Origin: Sphingobium limneticum
Lineage (GTDB): Bacteria; Pseudomonadota; Alphaproteobacteria; Sphingomonadales; Sphingomonadaceae
DNA: 48,105 bases
Assembly (NCBI RefSeq): GCF_008710155.1
Contig: NZ_VYPZ01000028.1
Location: forward strand, 1-48,105
Direction: 5' to 3'
Below are positions 9,274 to 16,931 of this stretch, one piece after another; the stretch's first letter is position 1; each line of letters begins with the position of its first letter. The translations under genes and the position numbers were made by a program. The notes beneath the pieces were generated by a model, which had not been told where the DNA came from, did no database searches, and saw only the letters and a list, made by a program, of their open reading frames with translations.

Positions 9274-9414
9274 TCACTCGGCGGTCAGGCTCGGCGCATA
9301 GATACGCTGCCCGCTGACGCCGTCATTGGTGAGGCTGTTGCCGCCACCCTTCGTCACGGTCGTTGCAGCGCCCAAATCGATCAGCCGACGGCTGCGGACG
9401 GTCTTCTTCTTCAT
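9274..9414 (-). CDS. Lasso-peptide precursor (A peptide), 46 residues
   Basis: A 46-codon gene. The leader is 22 residues, MKKKTVRSRRLIDLGAATTV then TK, and ends with Thr at -2 and Lys at -1, the hallmark for B-protein cleavage. The predicted core has 24 residues: GGGNSLTND (ring, Gly1 to Asp9) followed by GVSGQRIYAPSLTAE (loop and tail). Asp9 is the only acid in positions 7-9, so a nine-residue Gly1-Asp9 macrolactam is the natural prediction. Bulky Arg16, Ile17 and Tyr18 are candidates for the plug residues that hold the tail. The Shine-Dalgarno sequence AAGGAG lies 6 bases before the ATG, and the B gene follows after about 50 bases. The LIDLGAAT leader block resembles other sphingomonad/Caulobacter precursors. 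Confidence 0.9.
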   Translation of the reverse strand: MKKKTVRSRRLIDLGAATTVTKGGGNSLTNDGVSGQRIYAPSLTAE

Positions 9415-9630
9415 GTCACGCTCCTTCATTTGAACCGCAGAATCGCGGCCTCCAAAGCATCAGGCGAAAGCTTTCAAAGATGAAGCGGAGAAGGTCCGGA
9501 TGCTGGACTATGGCCTTCGTACCAATTGCTTTGTCGATGATTGAAAAAGACTTAGGCGCACGATTTTATACTTGGTGGAGACAGGCTGAAGGGGAAGGGA
9601 GGTGGGGATTGGGCTGATGCTGCGCGAGGA

Positions 9631-10560
9631 ATGCCCATGAACCTGATTTCCCTCCAAATGGCGGCCGCCAAACTGGTGCAAAGGCTTGGCGGCACCTGGC
9701 AGGCGCACGGGGCCATGTGCCGTTGCCCCGCGCATGACGACCACACGCCCAGCCTGTCCGTGCGGGTGGGGCACAGCAGCCTCCTTTTCAAATGCTTCGC
9801 CGGCTGCACGCCCCCGGAAGTCTTGCGGGCGATCCGGCACCTGGCGCTGGACGTACCCGTGGAGCGATCGGACCGGGATGCGACCAGCGCTCTTGCGCCA
9901 GACAGAACCGGCGACATCGCCCGGGCGCTCTGGCAGGAGGCGCGCGATGTGGCGTCGAGTCCAGGCCAGGTCTATCTGCGCAACCGTGGCATCCATACTT
10001 TGTCTAAGAGCCTGCGATGGCATCCTCGAACGCCGCTCGGACGGGGGCGCGATGTGCGCTTCAGGCCTGCATTGCTGGCCGGGGTTGAGGATCGCGGCCG
10101 TATTGTCGCTCTCCAGCGGCTGTTTCTCGAGGCGGATGGAAGCAATCTGGCGCAGGATCTCCTGCGTCCCAAGCGGACATTGGGGCGACCGCTGTCCGGA
10201 GCCGTGAGGTTGCGGGCTCCAACGCACAAACTGGGGATTGCCGAGGGCGTCGAGAGCGCTAAATCCGCCTCCCTGTTGCTGGGCTTTCCGGTCTGGGCGG
10301 CGCTGGGAAGCGAGCGCCTGCACCAGCTCAGTTTGCCTGCCGGAATAGAACATCTTGTCCTTCTGCCCGACGCTGATGGCGCCGGACGGAAGGCCGAGCT
10401 GCGTGCGCGGCTAGCCTATGAGGCGCGACGCTGTTTCGTCGAGACGATATGGCCCTGGTGGGGCCTGAACGACTGGAACGACGTGCTCCTTACAGCCAGG
10501 AGAGGGATAGGGACGAGGGCCGGCCGCACCTTGCCAGATATGCCGGCCCTGCTGCGCTGA
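9631..10560 (+). CDS. Zinc-finger/Toprim primase-like plasmid protein
   Basis: 309 residues. The N terminus has a CHC2-like zinc finger (MCRCPAHDDHTPSLSVRVG then LLFKCFAGCTPPEV), as in DnaG-type primases. The C-terminal part is a Toprim domain with the conserved Glu in LGIAEGVESAKSA and the DxD in VLLPDADGAGRKA. It probably acts in plasmid DNA replication or lagging-strand priming after transfer. The helicase part found in some fused phage primases is absent. Start 9631 (GAGG three bases before) or 9637 (same GAGG, better spaced) are both possible. It precedes the PRTRC cassette by about 150 bases. Confidence 0.75.
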   Translation: MPMNLISLQMAAAKLVQRLGGTWQAHGAMCRCPAHDDHTPSLSVRVGHSSLLFKCFAGCTPPEVLRAIRHLALDVPVERSDRDATSALAPDRTGDIARALWQEARDVASSPGQVYLRNRGIHTLSKSLRWHPRTPLGRGRDVRFRPALLAGVEDRGRIVALQRLFLEADGSNLAQDLLRPKRTLGRPLSGAVRLRAPTHKLGIAEGVESAKSASLLLGFPVWAALGSERLHQLSLPAGIEHLVLLPDADGAGRKAELRARLAYEARRCFVETIWPWWGLNDWNDVLLTARRGIGTRAGRTLPDMPALLR

Positions 10561-10714
10561 GCCGATGGCTCTTGCCTGTTGCGCCTTGCACATCTGCTCC
10601 CTCTCCCGGCGGTCTGACACGCTTGCTGGAGAAGGAGGGAGGGGGGTGGGGAAGGGCGTGCGGGAAGCGATCAGCACCCTGGTCCGACGCGCCCAGAAAA
10701 TGAGGAGACAAGCA

Positions 10715-12346
10715 TTGGCCGCATCAATCCCTTCGGATGTCGCGACGCTTCAGATCAGCAGGATCGTCAAAGGCGATAATCCTCGCCGCTATTTCAGTCG
10801 GAGAAAGCATGATGAACTCGTCGTGTCGATCGGATTGCGCGGTGTCCTTCAGCCCATCATCGTACGGCCGGCGCCCGATGGCAGCGACCTCTTCGCCATC
10901 GTCCTTGGCGAACGTCGCTGGAGAGCCGCCCGGGAAGTATTCGGTGCCTCGGGTTCGATACCCGTCATCATTCGCGAGATGTCCGACCAGGAGGCGCTCG
11001 AAGCGGCAATCGACGAGAATGATATCCGCGACGACGCATCGGAAACCGAACAGGCCGATGCCGCCGTGCGCGTGCTAGCGGCCTGCAAGAACGACCGCGC
11101 CGAGGCCGTGCGCCGGCTTGGCTGGTCCACCTCCAAACTCGCGCGGCGTCTGGCGCTCGCAGAACTCTGTGAGCCGGTCAAATGCGCACTGGACGAGCGT
11201 CGGATCAAGATCGGCCATGCCGAATTGCTCGCCGTCATTCCCGTGGACAAACAGGAAAAGGCGCTCGACACCATATTGAAAGCTGGCCTTGACGTTTCGA
11301 AGACCCGAGATCTGCTGATGCGGGTCACCCAGAATCTCGGCGCTGCCTGCTTCGACAAGACTGAATGCACCGCCTGTCCGTTCAACTCGACGACCCAGCA
11401 TGTGCTCTTCGAGACCCATGTCGAGGATGGCTTTTGCACCAATCCAGGCTGTTTTGACCTCAAGATGCAAGCCGCCGAACTGACCCGGACCGACCTCCAG
11501 GCGCAGGCGTCGGTGCAGGTGCAGGCGGACGTCGGGGCCAGTCGTGCCGATGGGGATGAGGGGCACGACGACGAAGATAAGATTACGTCGGCCGCTTGCG
11601 ATCAGGAGGCGATGGCTCAGGCTGGCGGGAATATTGGGATCGAGACGCCGGCGGCAGGCCCGCCCGAAACACCGGCCCGCGCCGTGATCGCTCCGGTGGC
11701 GCGGGACAAGGCAGCTGTCAGCGCGACCTCGATCGCTGCCCGCACCATCGAGCTTCGTGAGGCGATGTGGCGGACGGCGCTCGCGCGAACCCTTGCGGCC
11801 AATCCCGCTCATGCCCAGGCAGCGATCCTCATTGCCGCGATGTCGGGCACCCTCTCGCAGATCAAGCCCGAGACGCTGACGTCGCGCTCGGGCGTGCTGG
11901 TCGGGCCTGAATTTCCAGGGCTCGACTATCAGGCCAAGATCGCGCAAATCCTGGCGCTTGCACCGGCTCGCGCGGCCAACATCCTCTCGATCATCGGCGC
12001 AGCTTACGCAAAGGACGTCCAGGCCTTCGCCCATGTGGCACATTTGGCGCGGACCTTTGAAGTGGATGTTCGCGACATCTGGCAGGTCGATCAGGCATTC
12101 CTGGAACGCTACACCAAGGATGAACTGATGTTCATTGCGCAGGAATGCGGACTGATCACCCATATCGGTCCAAAGGCGTTCGCCAAACTGCTTGCCGGCA
12201 AGAAAAGCGAGCTCCTCGTCGCCATGCTCAATCGTCCGGGGTTCAGCTGGGCCGGCCGCCTGCCGGCCGCCATGACGCTCGATGGACAATATGGGCCGCC
12301 GCCCGAAGAGGAGACGCCGCTCAAAGAATCGTCGATTGCCGCCTGA
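10715..12346 (+). CDS. PRTRC system ParB-family protein
   Basis: About 543 residues from a TTG at 10715, which has AGGAGA six bases upstream; an ATG at 10700 in the same frame lacks a good site. The frame stays open to 10565 but that part is Arg/Gly-rich and unlikely to be translated. The N-terminal ParB nuclease-fold domain has NPRRYF, LRGVLQPIIVRP and the GERRWRAA box, followed by the helix-turn-helix region (AVRRLGWSTSKLARRLALAE). A Cys cluster (FDKTECTACPFNS... FCTNPGCFDL) follows. The C-terminal half is specific to PRTRC ParB proteins. It may bind plasmid DNA, but no ParA gene or parS-like array is visible in the window. Confidence 0.85.
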   Translation: MAASIPSDVATLQISRIVKGDNPRRYFSRRKHDELVVSIGLRGVLQPIIVRPAPDGSDLFAIVLGERRWRAAREVFGASGSIPVIIREMSDQEALEAAIDENDIRDDASETEQADAAVRVLAACKNDRAEAVRRLGWSTSKLARRLALAELCEPVKCALDERRIKIGHAELLAVIPVDKQEKALDTILKAGLDVSKTRDLLMRVTQNLGAACFDKTECTACPFNSTTQHVLFETHVEDGFCTNPGCFDLKMQAAELTRTDLQAQASVQVQADVGASRADGDEGHDDEDKITSAACDQEAMAQAGGNIGIETPAAGPPETPARAVIAPVARDKAAVSATSIAARTIELREAMWRTALARTLAANPAHAQAAILIAAMSGTLSQIKPETLTSRSGVLVGPEFPGLDYQAKIAQILALAPARAANILSIIGAAYAKDVQAFAHVAHLARTFEVDVRDIWQVDQAFLERYTKDELMFIAQECGLITHIGPKAFAKLLAGKKSELLVAMLNRPGFSWAGRLPAAMTLDGQYGPPPEEETPLKESSIAA

Positions 12347-12381
12347 TCGCACTCCTGCCAGCCCAACAAGGATCAATCGCC

Positions 12382-12804
12382 ATGCTGATCGCCAGTCTGC
12401 TCCCATTGCTTTCGCGCTACTCGCTCGCCTTCGACCTCATTGCCGGGCCGGACGATATCGTCACCCTGACCGTCATTCCGCGCAAGGCCGTGGGGGATAG
12501 CCAGAAACTTGAGGCAAGCGAGAGCCGGCCGATCTCGCTCACCGCCAGCGCCGCAGAGATTGATGCCGAGCTCGCCAGGGGAGCCGACGGCGCTCTTGGG
12601 CAGCTCATCGCCACGCGCAGGACACTGGGGGATCAGATCGCCGACCAGCGCGCCTCTGCCGAAGCGGCCAGGACCGTTGCCGCGGAGGCGGCCAGGCCCA
12701 AGGCGGTGGCGAGGCCAACCGCGCCCGCGCACAGCGCGAAGCCGGCGGTAGCGAGCAATCCCCCGGCCGGGGCCAGAGCGGATGAACCTGCCACTCTGTT
12801 CTGA
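12382..12804 (+). CDS. PRTRC system protein E
   Basis: 140 residues. The N-terminal 60 residues contain a short beta-rich stretch, DDIVTLTVIPRKAV, that I associate with PRTRC protein E. The C-terminal half is Ala/Pro/Lys-rich and probably disordered. It lies 35 bases after the ParB-like gene and 48 bases before protein C, consistent with one operon. Biochemical role unknown. Confidence 0.7.
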   Translation: MLIASLLPLLSRYSLAFDLIAGPDDIVTLTVIPRKAVGDSQKLEASESRPISLTASAAEIDAELARGADGALGQLIATRRTLGDQIADQRASAEAARTVAAEAARPKAVARPTAPAHSAKPAVASNPPAGARADEPATLF

Positions 12805-12852
12805 CCAGCCTGGCCACACCGCAGTCCGATCAAGAAACAGGAGGTTACCCCC

Positions 12853-13059
12853 ATGCAAATCGATCATCTCACCAGGGCCTATCGCTACGACGGCATCGAT
12901 CTCCCGGTTCCCCCGCATCTCGCGAGCGATCCCCAAAGCCTGCGCTCCTATCATGCGACCCTCTATCCAGCGATCCTGAACGCCGAGACGATCGATGCCG
13001 GCATATCGGGCGGCGCATATGTGACTGAATATCGCCGCGCCGTCGGCACCAAGGGCTGA
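12853..13059 (+). CDS. PRTRC system protein C (candidate ubiquitin-like protein)
   Basis: 68 residues with AGGAGG nine bases before the ATG. The sequence RAYRYDGIDLPVPP ... YHATLYPAILNAETI ... VTEYRRAVGTKG matches the PRTRC C pattern. The protein ends exactly in Gly (GTKG), the feature a ubiquitin-like modifier needs for activation by an E1. Its small size, beta-strand-rich pattern and neighbours (E1-like ThiF, E2-like B, JAMM protease A) support that reading. The family assignment is fairly safe; the modifier role is inference. Confidence 0.8.
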   Translation: MQIDHLTRAYRYDGIDLPVPPHLASDPQSLRSYHATLYPAILNAETIDAGISGGAYVTEYRRAVGTKG

Positions 13060-13061
13060 CC

Positions 13062-13283
13062 GTGTCGCGCAAGCAAAGCGGGGCGATCGAGCCAGCACCG
13101 CGCAAGACGCTCCTCCAATGGATCGAGGCACATGATGGCGACGAGAATCGTGACCCCATGCCAGTCTGCAGCAAGCAAGCTCAGGCCCTTCATGCCCAAC
13201 TCTGCCATGGGCCGATCACGCAAAAGCATGTGTCCGACCGCCTCGCGCCGCCAGCCGGTTTCCGCCTCCCACCGCTCGGCTGA
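13062..13283 (+). CDS. Possible small protein between PRTRC C and F
   Basis: 73 codons from a GTG two bases after the stop of protein C. Its codon pattern and sequence (VCSKQAQALHAQLCHGPITQ ... HVSDRLAPPAG) look at least as protein-like as the overlapping start of gene F in another frame. It may be a separate coupled gene, or part of the true N terminus of F if there is a frame change near 13280. Confidence 0.4.
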   Translation: MSRKQSGAIEPAPRKTLLQWIEAHDGDENRDPMPVCSKQAQALHAQLCHGPITQKHVSDRLAPPAGFRLPPLG

Positions 13284-14244
13284 TCTTGCCGGGCGCATGG
13301 TCGCGCTCGGCGCGGACGTTCCGGCGATCTTCGACCAACCGCTGGCTCTGCACCACAAGTTGCTTGGGCGCTGGGTGGCGGGTCGAGAGGGTGCGCAGGA
13401 AGCTTGTACGCGCGTTGAGGCGCGCCGTCGGATCGAGCGGGCCTTTCGCGCCGTGGCGCTCGACATTCTCGCACCGGTTGAACTTGCCGACCTGCGCATC
13501 GCTATCCTGAGTGGCGAGGAAAACCAATCGCCGGTCGTCACCATCACCTGTGAGAGCATCGGCCAGCTTGACCTTGGCTGGATCGAGACAGGCGATGCCC
13601 CCATCAGCTGGCGGGCAGCGGCTTACGCTGCGCTCGAGAGAACGCTCAGCCGCGTGCTGCCCGTCTTTGCCTACCAGGATCTCTTCGAGGAGATATCCCG
13701 CTATTATTGGGAAGGCGAAACCGACGACGCTGCTGCGCTTGAATATATGATCGCCTGCCACGGCGCTGACCCCGAAGACCTCGACAGTCTGAGCCTGCCA
13801 TCCACGATGAACGATCGGCGCCCCGATTGGATGATCCGGGACAAGGCGATGTCCGTGCGCAGCCTTCCAGCCAGGCTGCGCGGGATCATCAGGAGGCTCG
13901 ACCATCTGCATAGGCAGATTGACCGCCTCGATCCGAACGACAATGCGTGGGCGTTCCATCTCGATACCGCCTACGAATATTTCCCGGGCACCGAGGAATG
14001 CTCGCCATTGCCGCCGCTTACTTTGGTGCCGGTCGACCAGTTCGCGCGCGAGGTCGACGACGTTGCGCAGCATGGCATGGAATATGGCTTCTTCGATCTG
14101 GCCGGGATCTGCGTGCTCCCGCAAGCCGACAAGATCGACCGATGGCTCTCCTCGTTTCAACTCGGCGTAAAGCTTCTCACCACTGCGCAGGAGCTGATCA
14201 TGCTCGATCCAACTATCCTGGGAGCCTCCCATGGCAAATCATAG
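13132..14244 (+). CDS. PRTRC system protein F
   Basis: 370 residues if started at 13132; GAGG lies just before the paired ATG codons at 13132/13135. The part from about residue 55 on is convincing: 'VALGADVPAIFDQPLALHHK' ... YWEGETDDAAALEYMIACHG ... DRRPDWMIRDKAM. The first 50 residues are Ser/Arg/Pro-rich and overlap another open frame, so translation may really begin at 13297 or arrive from the overlapping frame. Gene order (C-F-B-A-ThiF) supports the name. It overlaps gene B by 14 bases. Function unknown. Confidence 0.65.
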   Translation: MMATRIVTPCQSAASKLRPFMPNSAMGRSRKSMCPTASRRQPVSASHRSADLAGRMVALGADVPAIFDQPLALHHKLLGRWVAGREGAQEACTRVEARRRIERAFRAVALDILAPVELADLRIAILSGEENQSPVVTITCESIGQLDLGWIETGDAPISWRAAAYAALERTLSRVLPVFAYQDLFEEISRYYWEGETDDAAALEYMIACHGADPEDLDSLSLPSTMNDRRPDWMIRDKAMSVRSLPARLRGIIRRLDHLHRQIDRLDPNDNAWAFHLDTAYEYFPGTEECSPLPPLTLVPVDQFAREVDDVAQHGMEYGFFDLAGICVLPQADKIDRWLSSFQLGVKLLTTAQELIMLDPTILGASHGKS

Positions 14245-15049
14245 CGTCTATTTTGGAGAATCCGATGGCGGCCTAGTGCTAACCAACGCCATTCTCCTCT
14301 ACAGGTCCGGGGGGGCGGCCGGGCAGTCGGGTCATGGTACCCCGCTGGCGGCTCCGGCATTCGCCAGCATCCATGGAATTGTACGCGACGATCTGGACCG
14401 GCCGACGATTGCCGCAGGGAAGCCCTTGTCGCAGGCACATCTGCGGCATTGGACGCAGGCCCTGGGACGCTGCGTCCAGCCTGAAATCCTACCCGACAAT
14501 GTCCTTGTCTCCCATCCCGAGATGCTGGCCTGGTGGACGGCGGAGCAGGTGCGCACAGGCTATTTTGCCCTGTCCAACCCGCCCGCGGACCTCAAGGCGC
14601 TATCAGGGCGCACGAGCGTGCCAGTGCCCTATCCTGCCCATCTCTTCATCGCGACCCGCTCCGGGCTCGACGTCTATGCCCTGCCGCGAAGCTGCCGGCC
14701 AACAGCTGACACGCCGGTCCTGCATTCCCCGATCCTCAACATATTCATCGAAGGCAAGCTCTGCTGGGGCAACATCGCAAAGCCCAAGGCGCTGACGGTG
14801 GCATCCATCGCGGACTATGAAAGCGCGGTGTTCGATTCCTGGTCGACCCATCCCAACCCTGGTCAGGATTTGACGCTCACCGGCAAAGGCGGTCTCGTCC
14901 GGCTCTGGGATGCGCTTGCGGCGCAGCGCGCAACGCGCTTTCCGGTCCGACGCCTCAAGCCATTCCTCCCCGGCCGCCGGCAAGCGAGAAAGCCATGCGG
15001 CGATGCCGGGGTGACGGTTGGTGATCTTATCGCACGCGGGGCAGCGTGA
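14231..15049 (+). CDS. PRTRC system protein B (E2-like)
   Basis: 272 residues, GGAG six bases before the ATG. The segment LHSPILNIFIEGKLCWGN (His165, Asn170, Cys178) follows the His-x(4)-Asn-x(7)-Cys spacing and Gly pattern of ubiquitin-conjugating E2 enzymes, where the Cys carries the thioester. The family itself is PRTRC B, recognised from that block and from its position. It overlaps F upstream and A downstream (TGATG), so the genes are translationally coupled. Whether Cys178 carries a PRTRC C conjugate is inference. Confidence 0.8.
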   Translation: MANHSVYFGESDGGLVLTNAILLYRSGGAAGQSGHGTPLAAPAFASIHGIVRDDLDRPTIAAGKPLSQAHLRHWTQALGRCVQPEILPDNVLVSHPEMLAWWTAEQVRTGYFALSNPPADLKALSGRTSVPVPYPAHLFIATRSGLDVYALPRSCRPTADTPVLHSPILNIFIEGKLCWGNIAKPKALTVASIADYESAVFDSWSTHPNPGQDLTLTGKGGLVRLWDALAAQRATRFPVRRLKPFLPGRRQARKPCGDAGVTVGDLIARGAA

Positions 15050-15708
15050 TGACCATACTCGCTAAGGACCCGACCGCGGCGGCGATACTTGCAGCGATCC
15101 CCTGCTATGCGGTCCCTCCACACGGCAGGTCGCCGGCGCTCGAGGCTTTGCAGGACGCGCGGACCAGTCATGGGCTGGCTGTCGGCAAGGATGGCGTGAT
15201 GCTCATCCTGCGTCGGCCATGGCTTGTTCTCGACCTGCCTGTTACGCCGCCCATTGCAGGCTATCTCCCCTATGGCGACATGGGCATGCCGCGTGCCGCA
15301 CTGCGCTGCGGACTTGTCCCGCGCGAGCATTTCGAAGCGATCGTCGATCATTTCCATGGTGCTCTCCCGCATGAGGCGGCCGCCTTCATCCTCTGGAACG
15401 AGGCGACCGGCAGGTTCGTCACCAACTTTCCCGAGATCGAGGAGGCGACGCCTGCGCGGCTCGTCTACCGCCCGCCCATCATTGAACCGGGCTGGCACCT
15501 CATCTGCGACATTCACAGCCATGGCCGCGGCGCCGCCTATTTCAGCGCCACCGACAATGCCGACGACATGCATGCAACGAAGCTGTCACTCGTGCTCGGC
15601 CGGCTTGGCCATCCCGATGGGCCCGTAATGGCGATGCGCCTGTGTGCGGCCGGCCTCTTCATTCCGTTGCCGTGCAGCCCCTTCGAAGGAGATCGACATG
15701 TCATCTGA
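15049..15708 (+). CDS. PRTRC system protein A (JAMM/MPN metalloprotease)
   Basis: 219 residues from the ATG that overlaps the stop of B as TGATG. The C-terminal domain has the complete JAMM signature: Glu109 (PHEAAAFILW), then His156-x-His158-x(7)-Ser166-x(2)-Asp169 in DIHSHGRGAAYFSATDN. These residues bind zinc and catalyse hydrolysis of isopeptide bonds after Gly in ubiquitin-like proteins. All catalytic residues are present, so an active enzyme is likely. It would process or remove protein C in the proposed conjugation set. The start of the ThiF gene lies inside its last ten bases. Confidence 0.88.
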   Translation: MTILAKDPTAAAILAAIPCYAVPPHGRSPALEALQDARTSHGLAVGKDGVMLILRRPWLVLDLPVTPPIAGYLPYGDMGMPRAALRCGLVPREHFEAIVDHFHGALPHEAAAFILWNEATGRFVTNFPEIEEATPARLVYRPPIIEPGWHLICDIHSHGRGAAYFSATDNADDMHATKLSLVLGRLGHPDGPVMAMRLCAAGLFIPLPCSPFEGDRHVI

Positions 15709-16483
15709 TCTGTCCCGCCGCCACTATCTCGCGCCCCATTTCAACGGGCGTTCGATCAGCGTCCTGCTCGTGGGCTGCGGGGGTAGTGGCGCGCAGATGC
15801 TGATGGGCCTGGCGTCGCTCGACACGGCGCTGCGTGCGATCTGCTCTCGCGCGCTCCACGTCACCGTTGTCGACGATGACGTTGTGACCGGGGCCAATCT
15901 GGGCCGGCAGCCCTTTTTTGCTTGCGATCTGGGGCAATCCAAGGCGCGTACGCTCACGGAACGGATCAATCTCGCGCATGGATTGGCTTGGGAAGCCATA
16001 CACGGGCGCGCGCCCGCAGCGGCTGGCATCGGGGGTGTCGATATGCTGATCAGCTGTGTCGACACGGCCTCGGCACGCGGGGCGCTAGGGCAGGCGATCG
16101 ACCAGGCGATGGGAAAGCCCGCTTATTGGATGGATCTGGGCAATCGTGCCCGAGACGGCCAATTTATCATTGGCTGTCCGGGCGATGGTGTGAATCGGGG
16201 GCCTGGTCGGCTGCCGACGGTGCTGGAATTTTTCCCGGAGCTTTCCGACGAGAGCATGGCCGATGACGACAGGCCATCCTGTTCGGTTGCCGACGCCCTC
16301 GAGCGCCAGTCGCTATTCGTCAACCGTGTCATCGCAAGCCATGCACTCGCGCTTCTGTTCGATCTCCTTGCGCGCGGCTCCATCGATCATGCCGGCGCGT
16401 TCATCAATCTTGCCAGTGGTCAGACCGTGCCAATCCCGTTGCCGGTGAGCGCTAAAGCCGGGCAAGCCCCGATACTGGATTGA
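15698..16483 (+). CDS. PRTRC system ThiF-family (E1-like) adenylyltransferase
   Basis: 261 residues from ATG 15698 with GAAGGAG nine bases upstream. A Rossmann-type ATP-binding motif, VGCGGSGAQ (residues 25-33), is followed by DDDVVTGANLGRQPF (acidic residues 59-61, Asn68, Arg70), as in E1/ThiF/MoeB enzymes that adenylate the C-terminal Gly of a ubiquitin-like protein. Asp122 in SCVDTASAR is the conserved Mg2+-binding region. Cys195 (RPSCSVADAL) is a candidate for thioester transfer, but this is not established. It is the last gene of the cassette; about 180 bases follow before the VapBC pair. Confidence 0.88.
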   Translation: MSSDLSRRHYLAPHFNGRSISVLLVGCGGSGAQMLMGLASLDTALRAICSRALHVTVVDDDVVTGANLGRQPFFACDLGQSKARTLTERINLAHGLAWEAIHGRAPAAAGIGGVDMLISCVDTASARGALGQAIDQAMGKPAYWMDLGNRARDGQFIIGCPGDGVNRGPGRLPTVLEFFPELSDESMADDDRPSCSVADALERQSLFVNRVIASHALALLFDLLARGSIDHAGAFINLASGQTVPIPLPVSAKAGQAPILD

Positions 16484-16628
16484 GGCGTTTGCCGCGCACT
16501 CGCTGATATATGTGCCCGAGCCTGGGAAGTGTTGGCGCAAGGACAGGTGAACGACCGTGGGTCCTGATGACGACCTGCGCTTTACTGAGAGGGCGAGGCA
16601 TCAGGGGACTATTGAACCTGAGCCCATG

Positions 16629-16650
16629 TTGGCATATATATTGGCATATA
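16629..16650 (+). promoter_or_regulatory. Tandem TTGGCATATA repeats upstream of vapB
   Basis: TTGGCATATA occurs twice (16629-16638 and 16641-16650), 12 bases apart start to start, ending 14 bases before the vapB ATG. VapB antitoxins usually repress their own operon by binding repeated or palindromic sites at the promoter, so this is a good operator candidate. The AT-rich stretch may also include the -10 box. Confidence 0.55.
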
Positions 16651-16664
16651 CATAAGGGACGATC

Positions 16665-16931
16665 ATGGCCGGCACAGCAGCCCACAATGCCCCGAGAGAG
16701 GCGAAGCTTTTCCGCAATAATCGCAATCAGGCGGTGCGGATACCTGTGGAGTTTGAATTTTCCGGCGAAAGAGTTCTGATCCATAAGGAAGGTGATCGGC
16801 TGATCATCGAGCCGCTGCGCAAGCGTGGGCTGATCGAGATTCTCCGCGGCTTGTCTCCCTTGCCGCCAGAAGATCAACTGCCCGACGATCTCGACGCAGC
16901 GCTTCTTCCGTTACGGGATGTGGAGCTTTGA
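16665..16931 (+). CDS. vapB: VapB-family antitoxin
   Basis: 88 residues. The N-terminal AbrB/SpoVT-like DNA-binding part contains LFRNNRNQAVRIPVEFEF, the standard VapB signature. The C-terminal part (RGLSPLPPEDQLPDDLDAAL) should wrap the toxin. The stop overlaps the start of vapC. It neutralises the VapC ribonuclease and represses the operon, giving post-segregational stabilisation of the plasmid. Confidence 0.88.
   Translation: MAGTAAHNAPREAKLFRNNRNQAVRIPVEFEFSGERVLIHKEGDRLIIEPLRKRGLIEILRGLSPLPPEDQLPDDLDAALLPLRDVEL

Noticed and set aside
9508..10353. 281-codon minus-strand frame over the primase-like gene
   Set aside because: Low-complexity Gln/Arg/Pro composition and clear zinc-finger and Toprim motifs on the opposite strand.
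11075..12406. 443-codon minus-strand open frame over the ParB-like gene
   Set aside because: Antisense shadow; the plus strand has the ParB box and the PRTRC-type C-terminal part.
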